A DNA stretch of 64,000 bases, from contig NZ_CP126257.1 in assembly GCF_003234175.2 (NCBI RefSeq), positions 248,001 to 312,000 on the forward strand. Reading direction: 5' to 3'. Shown piece by piece: positions 19,066 to 27,618 of this stretch (position 1 is its first letter; each line of letters opens with the position of its first letter). The DNA comes from Curtobacterium sp. MCSS17_007 (lineage in GTDB: Bacteria; Actinomycetota; Actinomycetes; Actinomycetales; Microbacteriaceae). The notes below the pieces were generated by a model that was not told where the DNA came from, did not search any database, and saw only the letters and a program-made list of their open reading frames with translations. The position numbers and the translations under genes are program-made.

Positions 19066-19919
19066 GCGGCATCGTCGTCGTGGGCAGCCTCAACGCGGAC
19101 CTGGTGGTCCGCACGGAGCGCTTCCCGAAGCCCGGGGAGACCCTGCACGGGTCGGACCTCGCGATCCTGCCCGGCGGCAAGTCCGCCAACCAGGCGGTGG
19201 CAGCCGGGAGGCTCGGGGGCACCGTGCGCATGATCGGTGCGGTGGGCGACGACGGGAACGGTGCACTGCTGCGCGAGTCCGTCGCATCGGCCGGCGCCGA
19301 CACGACGCACGTCGCGGTCCGGCAGGGGGTCGCCACCGGGACGGCCGTCATCACGGTCGACGCCGCGGGCGAGAACACCATCGTGATCTCGGGCGGTGCG
19401 AACGCGACCCTCACGCCGGAGGACCTGCCCGCCCGGGCCTTCGACGGTGCCGGCGTGCTCGGGCTCTGCCTCGAGGTCTCGATCGACGTCGTGCTCGCCG
19501 CCGCGCGGGCCGGCCGTGCTGCCGGAGCAACGGTGCTCACGAACCTGTCGCCGTTCGGGAGCGTGCCGCAGGAACTCCTCGACCTGACCGACGTGCTGCT
19601 GGTGAACGAGCACGAGGCCGCCGAGCTCGGGGACCACGGGGTCGCCCGCTCGATCGTGACCCGTGGCGGCGCGGGGTGCACGGTGCACGACGGGGACGCC
19701 GACCCGGTCGACGTCGACGCCGTGCGGGTCGAGCCCGTCGACACCACCGGCTGCGGTGACGCCTTCATGGGGGCTGTGGCCCTCCGGCTCGACGCCGGGG
19801 ACTCCCTGGTGGACGCTGCGCGCTTCGCCGTCGGGGTCGGTGCGTACGCCGCGACGAAGCCGGGCGCGCAGGCCTCGTACCCGACCACGTCGGAGCTGGA
19901 GTCGTTCCTGCGGGCCTAG
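19062..19919 (+). CDS. rbsK: Ribokinase
   Basis: 285-aa PfkB-family sugar kinase. Both family signatures are present: GGKSANQAVAAGRLG (~residues 39-53) and the ATP/catalytic DTTGCGDAFMGA (~residues 228-239, with the GAGD-type Asp base as GCGD). SLNADLVV at the start and the family length fit ribokinase. It would convert ribose from nucleoside cleavage to ribose 5-phosphate. Last gene of the LacI-controlled operon, coupled to the transporter by an ATGA overlap. Confidence 0.88.
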   Translation: MSGIVVVGSLNADLVVRTERFPKPGETLHGSDLAILPGGKSANQAVAAGRLGGTVRMIGAVGDDGNGALLRESVASAGADTTHVAVRQGVATGTAVITVDAAGENTIVISGGANATLTPEDLPARAFDGAGVLGLCLEVSIDVVLAAARAGRAAGATVLTNLSPFGSVPQELLDLTDVLLVNEHEAAELGDHGVARSIVTRGGAGCTVHDGDADPVDVDAVRVEPVDTTGCGDAFMGAVALRLDAGDSLVDAARFAVGVGAYAATKPGAQASYPTTSELESFLRA

Positions 19920-19950
19920 CCCCGCGCCTCCCGGCCGCTAGCGTTGTGGC

Positions 19951-20892
19951 ATGCGCGTGGGAGTCCTCGACATCGGGTCCAACACCGGCCACCTGCTCGT
20001 GGTGGACGCCCACGGCGGGGCTGCCCCGCTGCCGGCGTCGTCGTTCAAGCAGCCGCTGCGGCTCGCCGAGCACCTCGACGACTCGGGCGCGGTGACGCCC
20101 GCGGGTGTCGACGCCCTCACGACCTTCGTGGCCGACGCCGTCCGCGTCGCCGAGGAGCGCGGGTGCGAGGACATGCTCGGTTTCGCGACCTCGGCCGTCC
20201 GTGACGCCGTCAACTCGGACGCGGTGCTCGCGCACGTCGAGGAGCGCACCGGCGTCGAGCTCGCCGTGCTGTCCGGCGAGGACGAGGCGCGTCTGACCTT
20301 CCTGGCCGTCCGCCGGTGGTTCGGGTGGTCGGCCGGGCGGCTCGCGGTGTTCGACATCGGCGGTGGCTCGCTCGAGATCGCCGGCGGGGCGGACGAAGCG
20401 CCGGACGTCGCGTGGTCGATGCCGATCGGCGCCGCCCGTCTCGCCCGCACCTACTTCGCCGACGGGACCCCGAGCGAGGACGACGTGCGGCGGATCCGGC
20501 ACGAGATCCGCGTCGCGATCGCCCGCGACGCCGGCCTGCTGCTCCGTGCGGGCAGGCCCGACCGTGCCGTGGCGACCTCGAAGACCTTCCGGTCGATCGC
20601 CCGCATCTGCGGGGCGGCGCCGTCGGCGGCCGGGCCGCTCGTCCCGCGGTCCCTCGACGGTGCCGAGCTGCGACGGCTGCTGCCGTCGCTGCTGACGAAG
20701 TCCGTCGACGAGCTCTCGGCGCTGCCCGGCGTCTCGTCGAGCCGCGCCCACCAGGTGGTGCCCGGCGCGCTGGTCGCCGAGGCGTGCCTGGACATCTTCG
20801 ACCTGCCGGCGCTGGAGATCTGCCCGTGGGCCCTGCGGGAGGGCGTGATCCTGGAACGGCTCGACCAGCTGTCGGTGCTCGGAACCCCCTAG
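19951..20892 (+). CDS. Ppx/GppA family phosphatase
   Basis: 313-aa exopolyphosphatase/pppGpp phosphatase-like protein of the short actinobacterial type. Signatures: [14 protein letters not shown] (phosphate-1 loop), [14 protein letters not shown] (with the catalytic Glu) and FDIGGGSLE (phosphate-2 loop). It lacks the C-terminal HD-like domain of E. coli Ppx. It should act on polyphosphate ends or (p)ppGpp; which one is not decidable. It stands alone after the ribokinase operon and its 3' end overlaps the convergent gene by 4 nt. Confidence 0.9.
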   Translation: MRVGVLDIGSNTGHLLVVDAHGGAAPLPASSFKQPLRLAEHLDDSGAVTPAGVDALTTFVADAVRVAEERGCEDMLGFATSAVRDAVNSDAVLAHVEERTGVELAVLSGEDEARLTFLAVRRWFGWSAGRLAVFDIGGGSLEIAGGADEAPDVAWSMPIGAARLARTYFADGTPSEDDVRRIRHEIRVAIARDAGLLLRAGRPDRAVATSKTFRSIARICGAAPSAAGPLVPRSLDGAELRRLLPSLLTKSVDELSALPGVSSSRAHQVVPGALVAEACLDIFDLPALEICPWALREGVILERLDQLSVLGTP

Positions 20893-21503
20893 CGCTGCCG
20901 GGCGGCCCGCGGGGGAGCGAGCAGCCACGGGCGGATCAGCGTCGTCACGAAGGGCAGGACCCAGAAGGTCATGATCGGCGTGAGCACGAGCGTCGTGATC
21001 AGCACGCGGGGCAGCACGGGCAGGTGTCCGAACGCCGGGACGAGCCAGCCGACCAGGTACGTGAACACGAGGTTCACGGGGAAGAACCCGAGCCAGATGC
21101 TCACCGCCTGCTTCCAGCGGGGCGGGGCACTCGACGCGGGGGCGTCCTGCGGGGCGTCGAACCAGCCCTCGATGCCGGTGCGCTTCTCGACGCGGGACTC
21201 CACCACGAGGTCGCGCCCCTGGTCGAGCCAGCGGAGCCGGTCGTCGGAGTTCTCCCACGTGGCGAGCTGCTCGTGGTCGGCGAACCGGTAGAGCATGTGC
21301 CACTCGCGACTGGTGGCGTGGGAGCGGACCCACCCGGAGCCGAGGAACCCCGGGTAGCGGTTCGCCAGGTTGACGCCGGACTGCACCCAGGCGGTGGCGT
21401 CGGGGATGCGGTCGGGCTCGACCAGGCGGGTGATGGACACGGTGACGGGCGGGCCTGCGGTCACGGATGACGACTGCAGGCTCCCTGGCTCTTGTGGAGT
21501 CAT
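20889..21503 (-). CDS. Antibiotic biosynthesis monooxygenase (ABM) domain membrane protein
   Basis: 204-aa protein. Residues ~20-115 form a dimeric ferredoxin-like ABM domain ([39 protein letters not shown]), and the C-terminal part has two or three membrane helices ([40 protein letters not shown]). This ABM-plus-membrane layout matches COG3224-like proteins of unknown function. The ATG at 21503 follows GGAGT-like DNA in reverse; an upstream in-frame extension is not supported. Confidence 0.72.
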   Translation of the reverse strand: MTPQEPGSLQSSSVTAGPPVTVSITRLVEPDRIPDATAWVQSGVNLANRYPGFLGSGWVRSHATSREWHMLYRFADHEQLATWENSDDRLRWLDQGRDLVVESRVEKRTGIEGWFDAPQDAPASSAPPRWKQAVSIWLGFFPVNLVFTYLVGWLVPAFGHLPVLPRVLITTLVLTPIMTFWVLPFVTTLIRPWLLAPPRAARQR

Positions 21504-21560
21504 GCGGACAGTCTCGCGGAGTCGTGTTTCCGGCTCGTGACGGCGCAGTAGGTTCAGCAC

Positions 21561-22079
21561 ATGAGCGACGTCAGCGGTGCACCACAGGACACCGAGCGCG
21601 GTCGGCACGAGACCCCGACCGAGCGGTGGGACCGGAACTGGTCGGACATCCAGCAGGAGCTCCGGATCGTGCAGACCGGGACGCAGATCCTGGCCGGGTT
21701 CCTGCTGACGCTCCCGTTCCAGCAGCGCTTCACGATGCTCACTGCGGGCGAGGAGGTCGTCTACCTCGTGCTGGTGGTCCTCGCGGTCGTGATCACGGTC
21801 GTCGCGCTGTCGGCCGTCTCCGCCCACCGGCTGGTGTTCCGGCAGCGGCAGAAGCACGACCTGGTCCGGGCCGGGAACGTGCTGCTCATCGCCGCCCTGG
21901 CCGCGAGTGCCCTGCTGTTCTCCGGCACGGTCCTGTTCGTGTTCGACGTGGTCATCGGGGACGTCGGCGGCGTCGTCGGCGGTGCCGTGGTGTTCATCGG
22001 GACGGCGGCGCTGTGGGTCTCGATCCCGCTCGCGCTCCGGCGGAGCTCGCGCGACACCCGGGACCGCCCCCGGGGCTGA
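21561..22079 (+). CDS. DUF6328 family membrane protein
   Basis: 172-aa protein with an acidic N-terminus, the ELRIVQTGTQILAGFLLTLPF signature of DUF6328 (~residues 33-53) and four predicted membrane helices. Function unknown. Divergent from the ABM protein with a 57-bp gap that must contain both promoters. Confidence 0.75.
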   Translation: MSDVSGAPQDTERGRHETPTERWDRNWSDIQQELRIVQTGTQILAGFLLTLPFQQRFTMLTAGEEVVYLVLVVLAVVITVVALSAVSAHRLVFRQRQKHDLVRAGNVLLIAALAASALLFSGTVLFVFDVVIGDVGGVVGGAVVFIGTAALWVSIPLALRRSSRDTRDRPRG

Positions 22080-22162
22080 GTGAGTCCTCGGTCGGCCCCC
22101 ACCGCGACCGGAGGAAGCCGGTCCACGATGGCGCGGAAGACCACCACGGGAAGGACGAGCAC

Positions 22163-22648
22163 GTGTCGACCACAGGACCCTCCGTCACCCTGACCCTCGG
22201 CCGTCCGGTCCACGCGCAGGCACTGTCCTACACCGCGATGTACCGGGCGAAGCCGTTCCGCGAAGCCCTCCTGGTGTACCGGGAGGGCGGGACGTACACG
22301 ATCCTGTCGCCCGGTGAGGACCACCACGGGTGCTGGGTCTCGGCGACGACCCCGCTCGACCCGCCGCGCCACGTCTCGTTCATGTCGTGGCCCTCGGCCG
22401 ACTGGGACCGGGACGTCGCGGCGCACACGCTCGTCTTCGCGCCCGACACCGGTGCCTTCACGCAGGAGCTGCGCCTGCCGGGGGAGTCCGTGCCGCGGGC
22501 GCAGCACGGCTTCGCGGTGTCCGTGGCGGACCCGGGGTCGATCGACACCACCGAGGGGTGGGCCGTGCTGCGCGGCCGCCACCGCGACGCCTTCGCACGC
22601 GTGCGGGCGCTCGCGGTCGGGAGCGCCGGGGCCTCGTCGGACGGGTAG
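22163..22648 (+). CDS. Hypothetical protein
   Basis: 161 aa, soluble, no signal peptide or membrane helix, no domain I recognise. It is rich in Trp and charged residues (DHHGCWVS, MSWPSADWDRD, TTEGWAVLRGRHRD). The GTG at 22163 is supported by GGGAAGGA eight to fifteen nt upstream and by the absence of structure in the longer frame. It lies 83 nt after the DUF6328 gene on the same strand and could be co-transcribed. Confidence 0.55.
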   Translation: MSTTGPSVTLTLGRPVHAQALSYTAMYRAKPFREALLVYREGGTYTILSPGEDHHGCWVSATTPLDPPRHVSFMSWPSADWDRDVAAHTLVFAPDTGAFTQELRLPGESVPRAQHGFAVSVADPGSIDTTEGWAVLRGRHRDAFARVRALAVGSAGASSDG

Positions 22649-22703
22649 GGCCGGACCCCTCCGGCTCCGCCGACGGGCTGTGGCGGGCGTCAGCGGGTGC
22701 TCG

Positions 22704-23693
22704 TCAGGGAGCGCAGCTCGTGCGACCGAACCCGAGGAAGCGCACGGTGACCACCCGCACCGACTCGGTCGACGTGGCGGTCCAGGTGCTCGTGAGGTCG
22801 GTGCGGATGCTGACCGTCGAGGTCCGCCAGGTGAAGAGGTCCCACGAGCCCACCGTGGTGCTCCGGGCGTCCGCGGGGCGCTGTGCGACCTCCTGCCCGT
22901 CGACGAGGACCGTGAAGCGTTCGGGTGCGGTACCGGCGTACCCCCACCCGATCGACACCGTTCCGTCGCTGTTCGTCGCGCAGGTCAGCGCGGAGACCGG
23001 CAACGCCGTCGCGGTCGCGAGGGTGCTCGTGGCCGACGGGGTCGTCGCGGTGAACGCGGCCGCTGCTGCCGGAGCGGGGAGTGCCAGTGCTCCTGCCACG
23101 CACACGGCGGTGACGGCCACGGCGGTGGAGACGCGCGGGCGACGTCGGCGGGCGCGGTGGCGCGCACGACGGATTGCCGGTGCCGTCGACGGGTGGCTCC
23201 CGGAGACCGCAGGGGTGACGGCGAGGAGCGTGACGGCGAGGACCGCTGCGCCGAGCCCCGTCAGGGAGGCGGTGTCACCCGCGGCTGCCCAGGTGATCGG
23301 CGTGCCGACGAGGGGCACCCGCAGGTAGCCGACGCCCTCGACGGCGGAGCGGGTGATCGGGGTGGAGTCGGCGTGCGGGTTCGCGTCGCCCTTCGTGGTC
23401 AGCGTGCCGTCGCCGTGGAGCGCGTCGAACCGGTGCAGGCGCAGGACACCTGCGTGGTCCGGGTCGTCGAACAGCAGCACCTGTCCCCGGTGCAGGTCGC
23501 GCGGGTCGACGGGCTTGCTGACCACGACGTCGCCGACGTGCAAGGAGGGCTCCATGGAGCCGGTCATCACGGTGGTGCTGTGCCAGCCGATGAGCATCGG
23601 AGCGGCTGCCCAGAAGAGCATGCCGAACACCGTTGCGACCACCCCGCGGGCGGCAAGCACCACCGTGAACCGGATCCACGACGTCGAACGCAC
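22704..23693 (-). CDS. Signal peptidase I, SipW/ER-type
   Basis: 329-aa membrane protease. After one N-terminal helix the catalytic Ser lies in TGSMEPSLHVGDVV (~residue 47), and a LRLHRF His (~residue 86) stands where bacterial enzymes have Lys, the Ser-His dyad of archaeal/ER/SipW-type peptidases. A second helix follows at ~150-170. Residues ~190-329 are an extra region: an Arg-rich stretch, another hydrophobic helix and a Thr/Ser-rich exported tail ending FGRTSCAP. GGAGGAG precedes the GTG start. It directly follows its likely substrate gene and should process that protein's unusual signal peptide. Confidence 0.82.
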   Translation of the reverse strand: MRSTSWIRFTVVLAARGVVATVFGMLFWAAAPMLIGWHSTTVMTGSMEPSLHVGDVVVSKPVDPRDLHRGQVLLFDDPDHAGVLRLHRFDALHGDGTLTTKGDANPHADSTPITRSAVEGVGYLRVPLVGTPITWAAAGDTASLTGLGAAVLAVTLLAVTPAVSGSHPSTAPAIRRARHRARRRRPRVSTAVAVTAVCVAGALALPAPAAAAAFTATTPSATSTLATATALPVSALTCATNSDGTVSIGWGYAGTAPERFTVLVDGQEVAQRPADARSTTVGSWDLFTWRTSTVSIRTDLTSTWTATSTESVRVVTVRFLGFGRTSCAP

Positions 23694-23715
23694 GGTCGAC
23701 TCCTCCTGACCGGGT

Positions 23716-24318
23716 CTAGGAGTTCTGTGCTTCCCAGGTGAAGCCGAGGCTCGCGCTGGCACCCATCAAGGACGCCGGGGCGTCCGGCGAGACGGTGTAG
23801 GCGATCTGGTACGTCCGCGTCTCGGCCTTGTCGCCGGTGGGCTTCCAGGTGCCGACACCCGTGGCGTAGTTCGTACGGGTGGTGGCGAAGGTCGCGAGCG
23901 AGCCGTCGTAGAGGGTGCCGTCCGCGCCCGCGGCCGCGGTGAAACCGGTGCAGGTGCCGTACCCGCCGCCGGTGCCCTGCGTCACCCGCAGCGTCACGTA
24001 CGAGCCGAGCGACTTCGTCTGCTGCACGTTGGTGGCGTAGAGCTTCACCGCGCTCGGCAGCGATCCGCTCGACGTGACCGCGATGCAGTTCGTCCCGGTC
24101 GAGCCGGGCTTGAGGTTCGATGCGGAGAACAGCGCTCCGTTCGCGGCGTCGTTGCTCAGCGAGACCGAACCCATGGACCAGTTGTTGGCGTCGTCGGAGG
24201 ACGTCGCGGAGAAGGCCGAGTAGGACGCGGTCGACACCGCGACGCCGCCGGCGACGAGTGCGGCCGGGATCACGGCGAGGGTGGCGATACGGGAGAGGGC
24301 GCGGGTCGGGAGACGCAA
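23716..24318 (-). CDS. SipW-dependent-type secreted protein (TasA/CalY-like)
   Basis: 200-aa exported protein. A short N-terminus is followed by a long hydrophobic segment and VSTASYSAFSATSSDDANNW, the typical SipW-dependent signal-peptide end; the mature part is a Ser/Thr/Gly-rich beta protein with two cysteines (TGTNCIAV, GYGTCTGF). Bacillus relatives (TasA, CalY) form biofilm fibres; fibre formation here is inference. The TTG at 24318 is the only start placing the signal peptide at the terminus, with a good promoter upstream; longer frames lack support. The peptidase gene follows after 22 nt. Confidence 0.75.
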   Translation of the reverse strand: MRLPTRALSRIATLAVIPAALVAGGVAVSTASYSAFSATSSDDANNWSMGSVSLSNDAANGALFSASNLKPGSTGTNCIAVTSSGSLPSAVKLYATNVQQTKSLGSYVTLRVTQGTGGGYGTCTGFTAAAGADGTLYDGSLATFATTRTNYATGVGTWKPTGDKAETRTYQIAYTVSPDAPASLMGASASLGFTWEAQNS

Positions 24319-24333
24319 GGCGGGTCCAATCGG

Positions 24334-24380
24334 TTCGAGTTCGCTCGAAATTCGAGCTAGCCAGGACCATACGCCTCGAA
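24334..24380. promoter_or_regulatory. Four TTCGAG/CTCGAA half-sites, candidate MarR operator
   Basis: TTCGAG (24334-24339), CTCGAA (24344-24349), TTCGAG (24351-24356) and CTCGAA (24375-24380) alternate in orientation, giving overlapping palindromes such as CTCGAA-A-TTCGAG. They cover the leader and the -10/-35 spacer of the SipW-substrate promoter and lie beside the divergent marR gene. Confidence 0.6.
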
Positions 24381-24395
24381 TTATGAGTGTGTCAA
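24366..24395 (-). promoter_or_regulatory. Predicted promoter of the SipW-substrate gene
   Basis: On the minus strand TTGACA (24390-24395) is separated by 18 bp from TATGGT (24366-24371). The -35 is a full consensus match. Transcription would start near 24359 and give a leader of about 40 nt. Confidence 0.6.
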
Positions 24396-24431
24396 CAATC
24401 GTGCAAAACGGAATCCGTCTAGAGTGTCCTC

Positions 24432-24914
24432 GTGCCTGGACTGCCCACGGGGAACCTCGGAGACGACGACCGCTCGCTCGATGACGCGGTGGCGGCGTTC
24501 TACGCGGCACAGGTGGAGCACTCCCACCTGATCCAGCACCTGGCGGTGCTGAACGACCTCAACGCGGTGGACCTGCGCGCGCTGCAGTTCCTCGGCGCGA
24601 CGGACGAGGACCGGACCCCGAAGGAGCTCGGCGGGTACCTGGAGATGGGCACCGGTGCCGTCACGGCGCTCCTCGACCGGTTGGCCCGACGGGGGTTCCT
24701 CGACCGGGTCCGGAACCCGGACGACCGACGGAGCGTGCGGATCGAGCTCACCGTCGACGGGTTCGCGGTGGTCGGCGCCCTCAGGTCGGCCTACCGGCGA
24801 GCGCTCCAGCGGTCCCTGCCGCGGGAGAGCGTCGAGGTGTTCATCACGTTCACGGAGCGCATGGCGGAGGCGTTCCGGGAGCCGATCGCCGACGAGGTCG
24901 ACGGGTCGGACTGA
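24432..24914 (+). CDS. MarR family transcriptional regulator
   Basis: 160-aa winged-helix regulator. HTH: RTPKELGGYLEMGTGAVTAL (~residues 60-79), wing: NPDDRRSVRIELT. It is divergent from the secreted SipW-substrate gene, and the gap is full of TTCGAG half-sites, so it is the probable regulator of the secreted protein and peptidase. The start codon is GTG. It ends 15 nt before the convergent ku gene. Confidence 0.83.
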   Translation: MPGLPTGNLGDDDRSLDDAVAAFYAAQVEHSHLIQHLAVLNDLNAVDLRALQFLGATDEDRTPKELGGYLEMGTGAVTALLDRLARRGFLDRVRNPDDRRSVRIELTVDGFAVVGALRSAYRRALQRSLPRESVEVFITFTERMAEAFREPIADEVDGSD

Positions 24915-24929
24915 CCCGCTGCCAGCAGG

Positions 24930-25940
24930 TCAGCTGGCCTGCTTCTTCGCGGAGGTCTTCTTCGCCGGGGCCTTCTTCGCGGGGGCCTTCTTCGCGGGGG
25001 CCTTCTTCGCCCGGGCCTTCTCCGCGGGGGCCTTCTCCGCCGTCGCGTCCCCGTCGTCGTCCGTACCAGCGGACCCCGACGACGACCGGGAGCCGGACGC
25101 CGGACGCGACCCCGAGCCTCCCGACCGTGACGACGAGCCGGACCGCGACGACCGGTTCTTGTCGACGGACGCCCGCAGGGCGGCCATCAGGTCGATGACG
25201 TCACCGCCCTCGCCGTCCTCGTCGTCGTCGGAGCGCTCGCCGAAGGTGTCCGACGTGTCGACGTCGTCACCGGCCTCGAGCTTCGCGTCGATGAGCTGCT
25301 GCAGCTCCTCCTGGTACGAGTCGGTGTAGCGGTCCGGGTCGAAGTCGGTGGACATGCTCTCGACGAGCGACGACGACATCTTCAGCTCGTTCGCGCTGAC
25401 CTTCACCGAGGCGTCGAGCGACTTGAAGTCGGCGGCCCGCACCTCGTCGCCCCACAGGAGTCCCTGCAGCAGGATGACGTCGTCGTTGACGCGGAGCACC
25501 CCGAGGCGGGTCTTCTGCCGCAGCGTGAACTGCACGATCGCGAGACGGTCGGTCTTCGCGAGCGTCTCGCGGAGCAGCACGTACGCCTTGGGGGACCGGG
25601 AGTCCGGTTCGAGGTAGTACGACTTCTCGAACATCATCGGGTCGACCTGCTCGACGGGCACGAACTCGAGGACCTCGATCTCGTGCGACTGCTCCTCGGG
25701 CAGCTGCTTGAAGTCGTCGGCGGTGAGGACGACCGTCTTGTCACCGTCGTCGTAGGCCCGCTGGATGTCGGCGTACTCGACCTCGTGGCCGAACTCGCAC
25801 ACGCGCTTGTAGCGGATGCGGCCCTTGTCCTCGTCGTGGACCTGGTGCAGGGACACGTCGTGGGTCTCGGTCGCCGCGTAGACCTTGATCGGCACGTTGA
25901 CGAGCCCGAACGCGATGGAGCCCTTCCAGATCGACCTCAT
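24930..25940 (-). CDS. ku: Non-homologous end joining protein Ku
   Basis: 336-aa Ku homodimer subunit that rings DNA ends and recruits LigD. The family start MRSIWKGSIAFGLVNVPIKVY is intact, with the Ku core to ~residue 250 (FEKSYYLEP, TLRQKTRLGVL, LLWGDEVR). The extended C-terminus is a Ser/Arg/Gly linker, then a Lys/Ala/Pro tail with repeated AKKAP units, like histone H1; such tails in actinobacterial Ku add DNA binding. The 15-bp DNA repeat behind the tail (about 24955-25040) is coding. ligD lies downstream on the other strand, with two genes between. Confidence 0.95.
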   Translation of the reverse strand: MRSIWKGSIAFGLVNVPIKVYAATETHDVSLHQVHDEDKGRIRYKRVCEFGHEVEYADIQRAYDDGDKTVVLTADDFKQLPEEQSHEIEVLEFVPVEQVDPMMFEKSYYLEPDSRSPKAYVLLRETLAKTDRLAIVQFTLRQKTRLGVLRVNDDVILLQGLLWGDEVRAADFKSLDASVKVSANELKMSSSLVESMSTDFDPDRYTDSYQEELQQLIDAKLEAGDDVDTSDTFGERSDDDEDGEGGDVIDLMAALRASVDKNRSSRSGSSSRSGGSGSRPASGSRSSSGSAGTDDDGDATAEKAPAEKARAKKAPAKKAPAKKAPAKKTSAKKQAS

Positions 25941-26045
25941 GGGCACATGATGCCCGCGCCGCCGCGGACGGGCCCTCAGTTCTGGGTGGATCGGCAGGTC
26001 GGGTCGGCAGGTGCGCTCTGCGGCGGAGGGCGTAGCCTGCGGTCC

Positions 26046-26597
26046 ATGACGGGGGAAGCGGGGACGACGACGGATCGGACGAGCGGGGAGTGGGCGCCTG
26101 ACGACGACCGGATCGACGCGGTGGGCTGGTGGCAGCTCGTCGCGCTGGCGGTCGCTGGAGCTGTCGCGCCGACGCTGTACTTCGTGCTGCGACCGGGTCC
26201 GGTCCCGTGGGTCGCGATCGTCGTGCTCGGTCTCGCGCTCGCGGTCGTGCTCCCCGGAGTGCAGGTCTGGTCCTGGTCGCGGAAGGGCGGTCGGGCCGCG
26301 CTCGTGGCGACCCGGAGGTGGGTGGACGAGGGGCGCGTGCCCTCCGAGGTCCCGGACGCCGTCTGGCGCCCTCGCGTGCAGCGGTGGGTGGCGGATGCAC
26401 GGCAGCGCCGGAACAGCGGATGGTCGTTCGTCGGGTTGGCCGCCCTGTGGGCGATCCTCGCGGCGACGGGGACGATCGGCGACTGGGGCGTCGCGGTGGT
26501 CTGGGCTGCACTGGGGGTCGGCACCCTGCTGCAGGGCCGCGTCGACCGGCGCGGAGCTGAGCAGTTGCTCGCCGCGCCCGTCCGCGACGGGGTCTGA
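26046..26597 (+). CDS. Hypothetical four-helix membrane protein
   Basis: 183 aa. Four predicted membrane segments: WWQLVALAVAGAVAPTLYFV, WVAIVVLGLALAVVLPGV, SFVGLAALWAILAATG and WGVAVVWAALGVGTLLQG, with a ~45-residue cytoplasmic loop between the second and third. No domain recognised. Between ku and the SDR-ligD pair; a functional tie to DNA repair is not evident. Confidence 0.65.
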   Translation: MTGEAGTTTDRTSGEWAPDDDRIDAVGWWQLVALAVAGAVAPTLYFVLRPGPVPWVAIVVLGLALAVVLPGVQVWSWSRKGGRAALVATRRWVDEGRVPSEVPDAVWRPRVQRWVADARQRRNSGWSFVGLAALWAILAATGTIGDWGVAVVWAALGVGTLLQGRVDRRGAEQLLAAPVRDGV

Positions 26598-26727
26598 CGA
26601 CCGCTGCGCTCCTCGCTCGGACGGACCGTCGGTCGTGCGCTCCTGCACAGTGGGATCGTCGGGACCTCCTGTCCACGGAGCTACCGCTCCTGAGCCGCCC
26701 GCGCACCTCGGCGAGCAGCATGGGGCC

Positions 26728-27618
26728 ATGAGCCAGCTCGACAAGCAGGATCCGCGTTCGCAGTACGCCCGGCCGCCGTTCCCGCCGCAGACCCAGCAGG
26801 GGTCGGGGCTGGCCAGCGCGATGGACCCTGCGCCGGACCACGGCGAGACGACCTACCTCGGCACGGGACGGATGCCCGGCTACCGGGTGCTCGTGACCGG
26901 GGCCGACTCGGGGATCGGTCGCGCTGCCGCCGTCGCGATGGCGAAGGAGGGCGCAGACGTCGCACTGAACGCCCTGCCCGAGGAACGCGAGGACCTCGAG
27001 CACGTCCGCGACGTCGTCGGTGACCTCGGGCGCAGAGCCGTCCTGCTGCCGGGCGACCTGACCGACGAACGCTTCTGCGAGACGCTCGTGCGTGACGCGG
27101 TCAGCGAACTCGGCGGACTCGACGCCCTCGTCCTGGTCGCCGGACACCAGCAGGTGCACGAGGACGTCACCCAGCAGTCGACCGAGGACTTCGACCGCAC
27201 CCTGAAGGTCAACCTGTACTCGTTGTTCTGGCTCGTCCGCGCCGCCGTTCCGCACATGGCTCCGGGCAGCGCGATCGTCACCACCAGCTCGGTGTCCGCG
27301 TACCAGCCACAGGACCGGATGATCGACTACGCGGCGACGAAGTCCGCCATCATCACCTACACGAACGGGCTCGCCCGGCAGCTCGCGGCGAAGGGCATCC
27401 GTGCGAACACCGTGGTGCCGGGGCCGGTCTGGACGCCGTTGCAGCCGATCAGCTACCCCGGGGACGAGATCGCCGCCTACGGGCAGGACACCCCGTTCGG
27501 CAGACCGGCGCAACCGGTCGAGCTCGGCAGCGCGTACGTGTACCTGGCCGGCCCGGAGTCGTCCTACACGTCCGGCAGCACCCTGACCGTGGCGGGAGCG
27601 ACCGGGGTCGCGCTGTGA
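26728..27618 (+). CDS. SDR family oxidoreductase (general-stress type)
   Basis: 296-aa short-chain dehydrogenase. NAD(P) motif GADSGIGRA (~residues 53-61) and catalytic YAATK (~residue 207) are present. The ~45-residue Gln/Pro-rich N-terminal extension before the Rossmann fold is typical of the YhxC/YdaD-like stress group. Substrate unknown. Its TGA overlaps the GTG of ligD, so the two are translationally coupled. The 130-bp gap before it holds only a small GACGGACCGTC palindrome. Confidence 0.85.
   Translation: MSQLDKQDPRSQYARPPFPPQTQQGSGLASAMDPAPDHGETTYLGTGRMPGYRVLVTGADSGIGRAAAVAMAKEGADVALNALPEEREDLEHVRDVVGDLGRRAVLLPGDLTDERFCETLVRDAVSELGGLDALVLVAGHQQVHEDVTQQSTEDFDRTLKVNLYSLFWLVRAAVPHMAPGSAIVTTSSVSAYQPQDRMIDYAATKSAIITYTNGLARQLAAKGIRANTVVPGPVWTPLQPISYPGDEIAAYGQDTPFGRPAQPVELGSAYVYLAGPESSYTSGSTLTVAGATGVAL

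Noticed and set aside
24955..25040. 15-bp direct repeats TTCTTCGCGGGGGCC
   Set aside because: They encode the Lys/Ala/Pro repeats of the Ku tail and are explained by the protein.
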